From: Gammaproteobacteria bacterium | GTDB lineage: Bacteria; Pseudomonadota; Gammaproteobacteria; DSM-16500 | DNA length: 64,000 bases | Direction: 5' to 3' | Assembly (NCBI GenBank): GCA_021325575.1 | Contig: JAJPGW010000005.1 | Span: 186,001 to 250,000 of the forward strand | Shown here: positions 63,079 to 64,000 of the stretch, one piece after another | Layout of the letters: every line of letters begins with the position of its first letter | Position numbering within the stretch: position 1 is the stretch's first letter | Notes under the pieces: generated by a model | The model's database searches: none | What the model was told of the DNA's origin: nothing | What the model saw: only the letters and a program-made list of their open reading frames with translations | Made by a program: the position numbers and the translations under genes

Positions 63079-64000
63079 TCCAGGGTTTGTCGATAGCGTT
63101 TTAAGCCGATAAATAATGACACTGCAAAAAAAAGTAAAATCGCCTCCACACTGGGAAGAATATCGAGCGCACCATTCCCTTTTAACATGATGCCGCGCAC
63201 AATCATTAAAAAATGCGTTAACGGCAAAATATTCCCGACATATTGCGCCCAATCCGGCATGCCATGAAAAGGAAACATGAAACCCGACAATAGAATGGAC
63301 GGCAGAAAAAAGAAAAATGAGAGCTGCATTGCCTGCAATTGATTTTTAGCGAGGGTCGAAAAGGTCAAACCCACTCCTAAATTCGCCGCAATAAAAGGGA
63401 AACAGCCTAAAAATAATAAAATTAAACTCCCATTAATTGGCACACCAAATAAAAATCGCGCGGCAAATAAAATTATAATCACTTGAATATAACCGACAAA
63501 AATATAGGGAATTAATTTTCCTAACATAACTTCCAAAGGCCTGACCGGCATCGCAAGCAAACTTTCCATTGTGCCGCGTTCGCGCTCACGCGTAATCGCA
63601 AGGGATGTAATCAAGACCATTGTCATCGTCAAAACAACGCCAAGCAATCCCGGAACAATATTATATTGCGTAATATTTTCTGGATTGTATTTTGGTTGAA
63701 TAATTAAATTGATGGGTAAATCCGGCGATTGCAGATTATTTAAGCTGCCCGTAAATTTTTTGGAAATAATTTCAATTATATTATTGGCTGCATGAACCGC
63801 ATTACTGCCCGAGGCAGGATCCGTTGCGTCAGCCTCTAATAAGAGTTCTGGTTTTTCTGAACGCACCAAGCGTCTTGAAAAATTCGGCGGAAAATAAACA
63901 ACAAACTGCACTTCTCCCGTGCGCAGCAGATAATCGGCCTCATCATAACTTTTAATGCCATCTAAGATGTGAAAATAAGCTGAATTTTGCAAATCAACAA
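63075..64000 (-). CDS. ABC-2 type transporter permease (5' end outside window)
   Basis: The frame is open through the right edge, so the N-terminal part is missing; about 308 residues are present. The visible part has a periplasmic stretch (EVQFVVYFPPNFSRRLV) and then five or six membrane helices with LAITRERERGTMESLLAMPVRP, the hallmark loop of YhhJ/YbhS-like ABC-2 permeases that pump drugs or membrane components. The ATPase partner should lie beyond the window. Confidence 0.92.
   Translation of the reverse strand, partial: VDLQNSAYFHILDGIKSYDEADYLLRTGEVQFVVYFPPNFSRRLVRSEKPELLLEADATDPASGSNAVHAANNIIEIISKKFTGSLNNLQSPDLPINLIIQPKYNPENITQYNIVPGLLGVVLTMTMVLITSLAITRERERGTMESLLAMPVRPLEVMLGKLIPYIFVGYIQVIIILFAARFLFGVPINGSLILLFLGCFPFIAANLGVGLTFSTLAKNQLQAMQLSFFFFLPSILLSGFMFPFHGMPDWAQYVGNILPLTHFLMIVRGIMLKGNGALDILPSVEAILLFFAVSLFIGLKRYRQTLD

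Overview
The window looks like the chromosome of an AT-rich gammaproteobacterium related to the host-associated Legionellales (Legionella, Coxiella, Aquicella, Berkiella type). This is inference from content, not from a search. The evidence is a gammaproteobacterial gene order in the core blocks (yajC-secD-secF; tpiA-secG-tRNA-Leu-nuoA to nuoN; uvrA-MFS-ssb; feoABC; hutHUGI-mutY) combined with many large, lysine-rich or ankyrin-repeat genes of the kind such bacteria export into host cells. Coding density is high. No stretch longer than 300 bases lacks a gene. No rRNA, CRISPR array, transposase, integrase or phage structural gene was seen.

Layout. 1-2.8 kb: the end of an ankyrin/cysteine-hydrolase-like gene converging on an amidase. 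2.8-6.1 kb: secF, secD and yajC on the minus strand. 6.2-12.3 kb: an accessory island of four plus-strand effector-like genes and a VapBC-type toxin-antitoxin pair, lying exactly where tgt is normally found between queA and yajC. 12.3-13.6 kb: queA and a small ORF. 13.6-29.2 kb: one long minus-strand block, tpiA-secG-tRNA-Leu(GAG)-nuoABCDEFGHIJKLMN, encoding the complete 14-subunit respiratory complex I. 29.3-31.9 kb: a pseudokinase-like gene bracketed by duplicated gene ends, then an Ig-fold protein gene. 32.0-34.8 kb: feoABC behind a clear Fur box. 35-43.3 kb: a large acidic effector-like gene, a hydrolase, uvrA, an MFS carrier, ssb and a small coiled-coil membrane protein. 43.3-47.6 kb: birA, a cysteine hydrolase, a PfkB kinase and a GGDEF protein. 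47.7-50.0 kb: a small accessory patch with an AbiJ/HEPN-like gene beside tRNA-Phe. 50-59.1 kb: yggX, an exported nucleosidase, mutY, and the histidine-utilisation genes hutH, hutU, hutG and hutI, interrupted by a Fic gene. 59.2-64 kb: a lysine-rich effector-like gene, a TauE-type permease, a GH18-type exported protein and a truncated ABC-2 permease.

Two patterns stand out. First, the pseudokinase gene (29.5-30.9 kb) and the Fic gene (55.7-56.8 kb) have the same architecture. Each is a single plus-strand cargo gene with its own promoter, inserted convergently against the 3' end of a minus-strand host gene. In each, a 45-48 bp copy of that host gene's last 14-15 codons plus stop is left on the far side of the cargo. 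That left-behind copy also carries, or supplies the -35 of, a good promoter match for the next housekeeping gene. This suggests a repeated mode of single-gene acquisition at gene ends that repairs both sides, with no recombinase gene in view. Second, palindromic interspersed repeats have entered protein-coding sequence in frame three times: inside the FeoB G domain, inside NuoG, and as the C-terminal tail of MutY. Other copies sit between genes.

Respiration (complex I), Sec translocation, iron uptake (Fur-controlled FeoABC) and histidine catabolism feeding glutamate make a coherent core. The plus-strand accessory genes are best read as candidate secreted effectors or defence genes, but no secretion-system gene lies in the window to confirm that.
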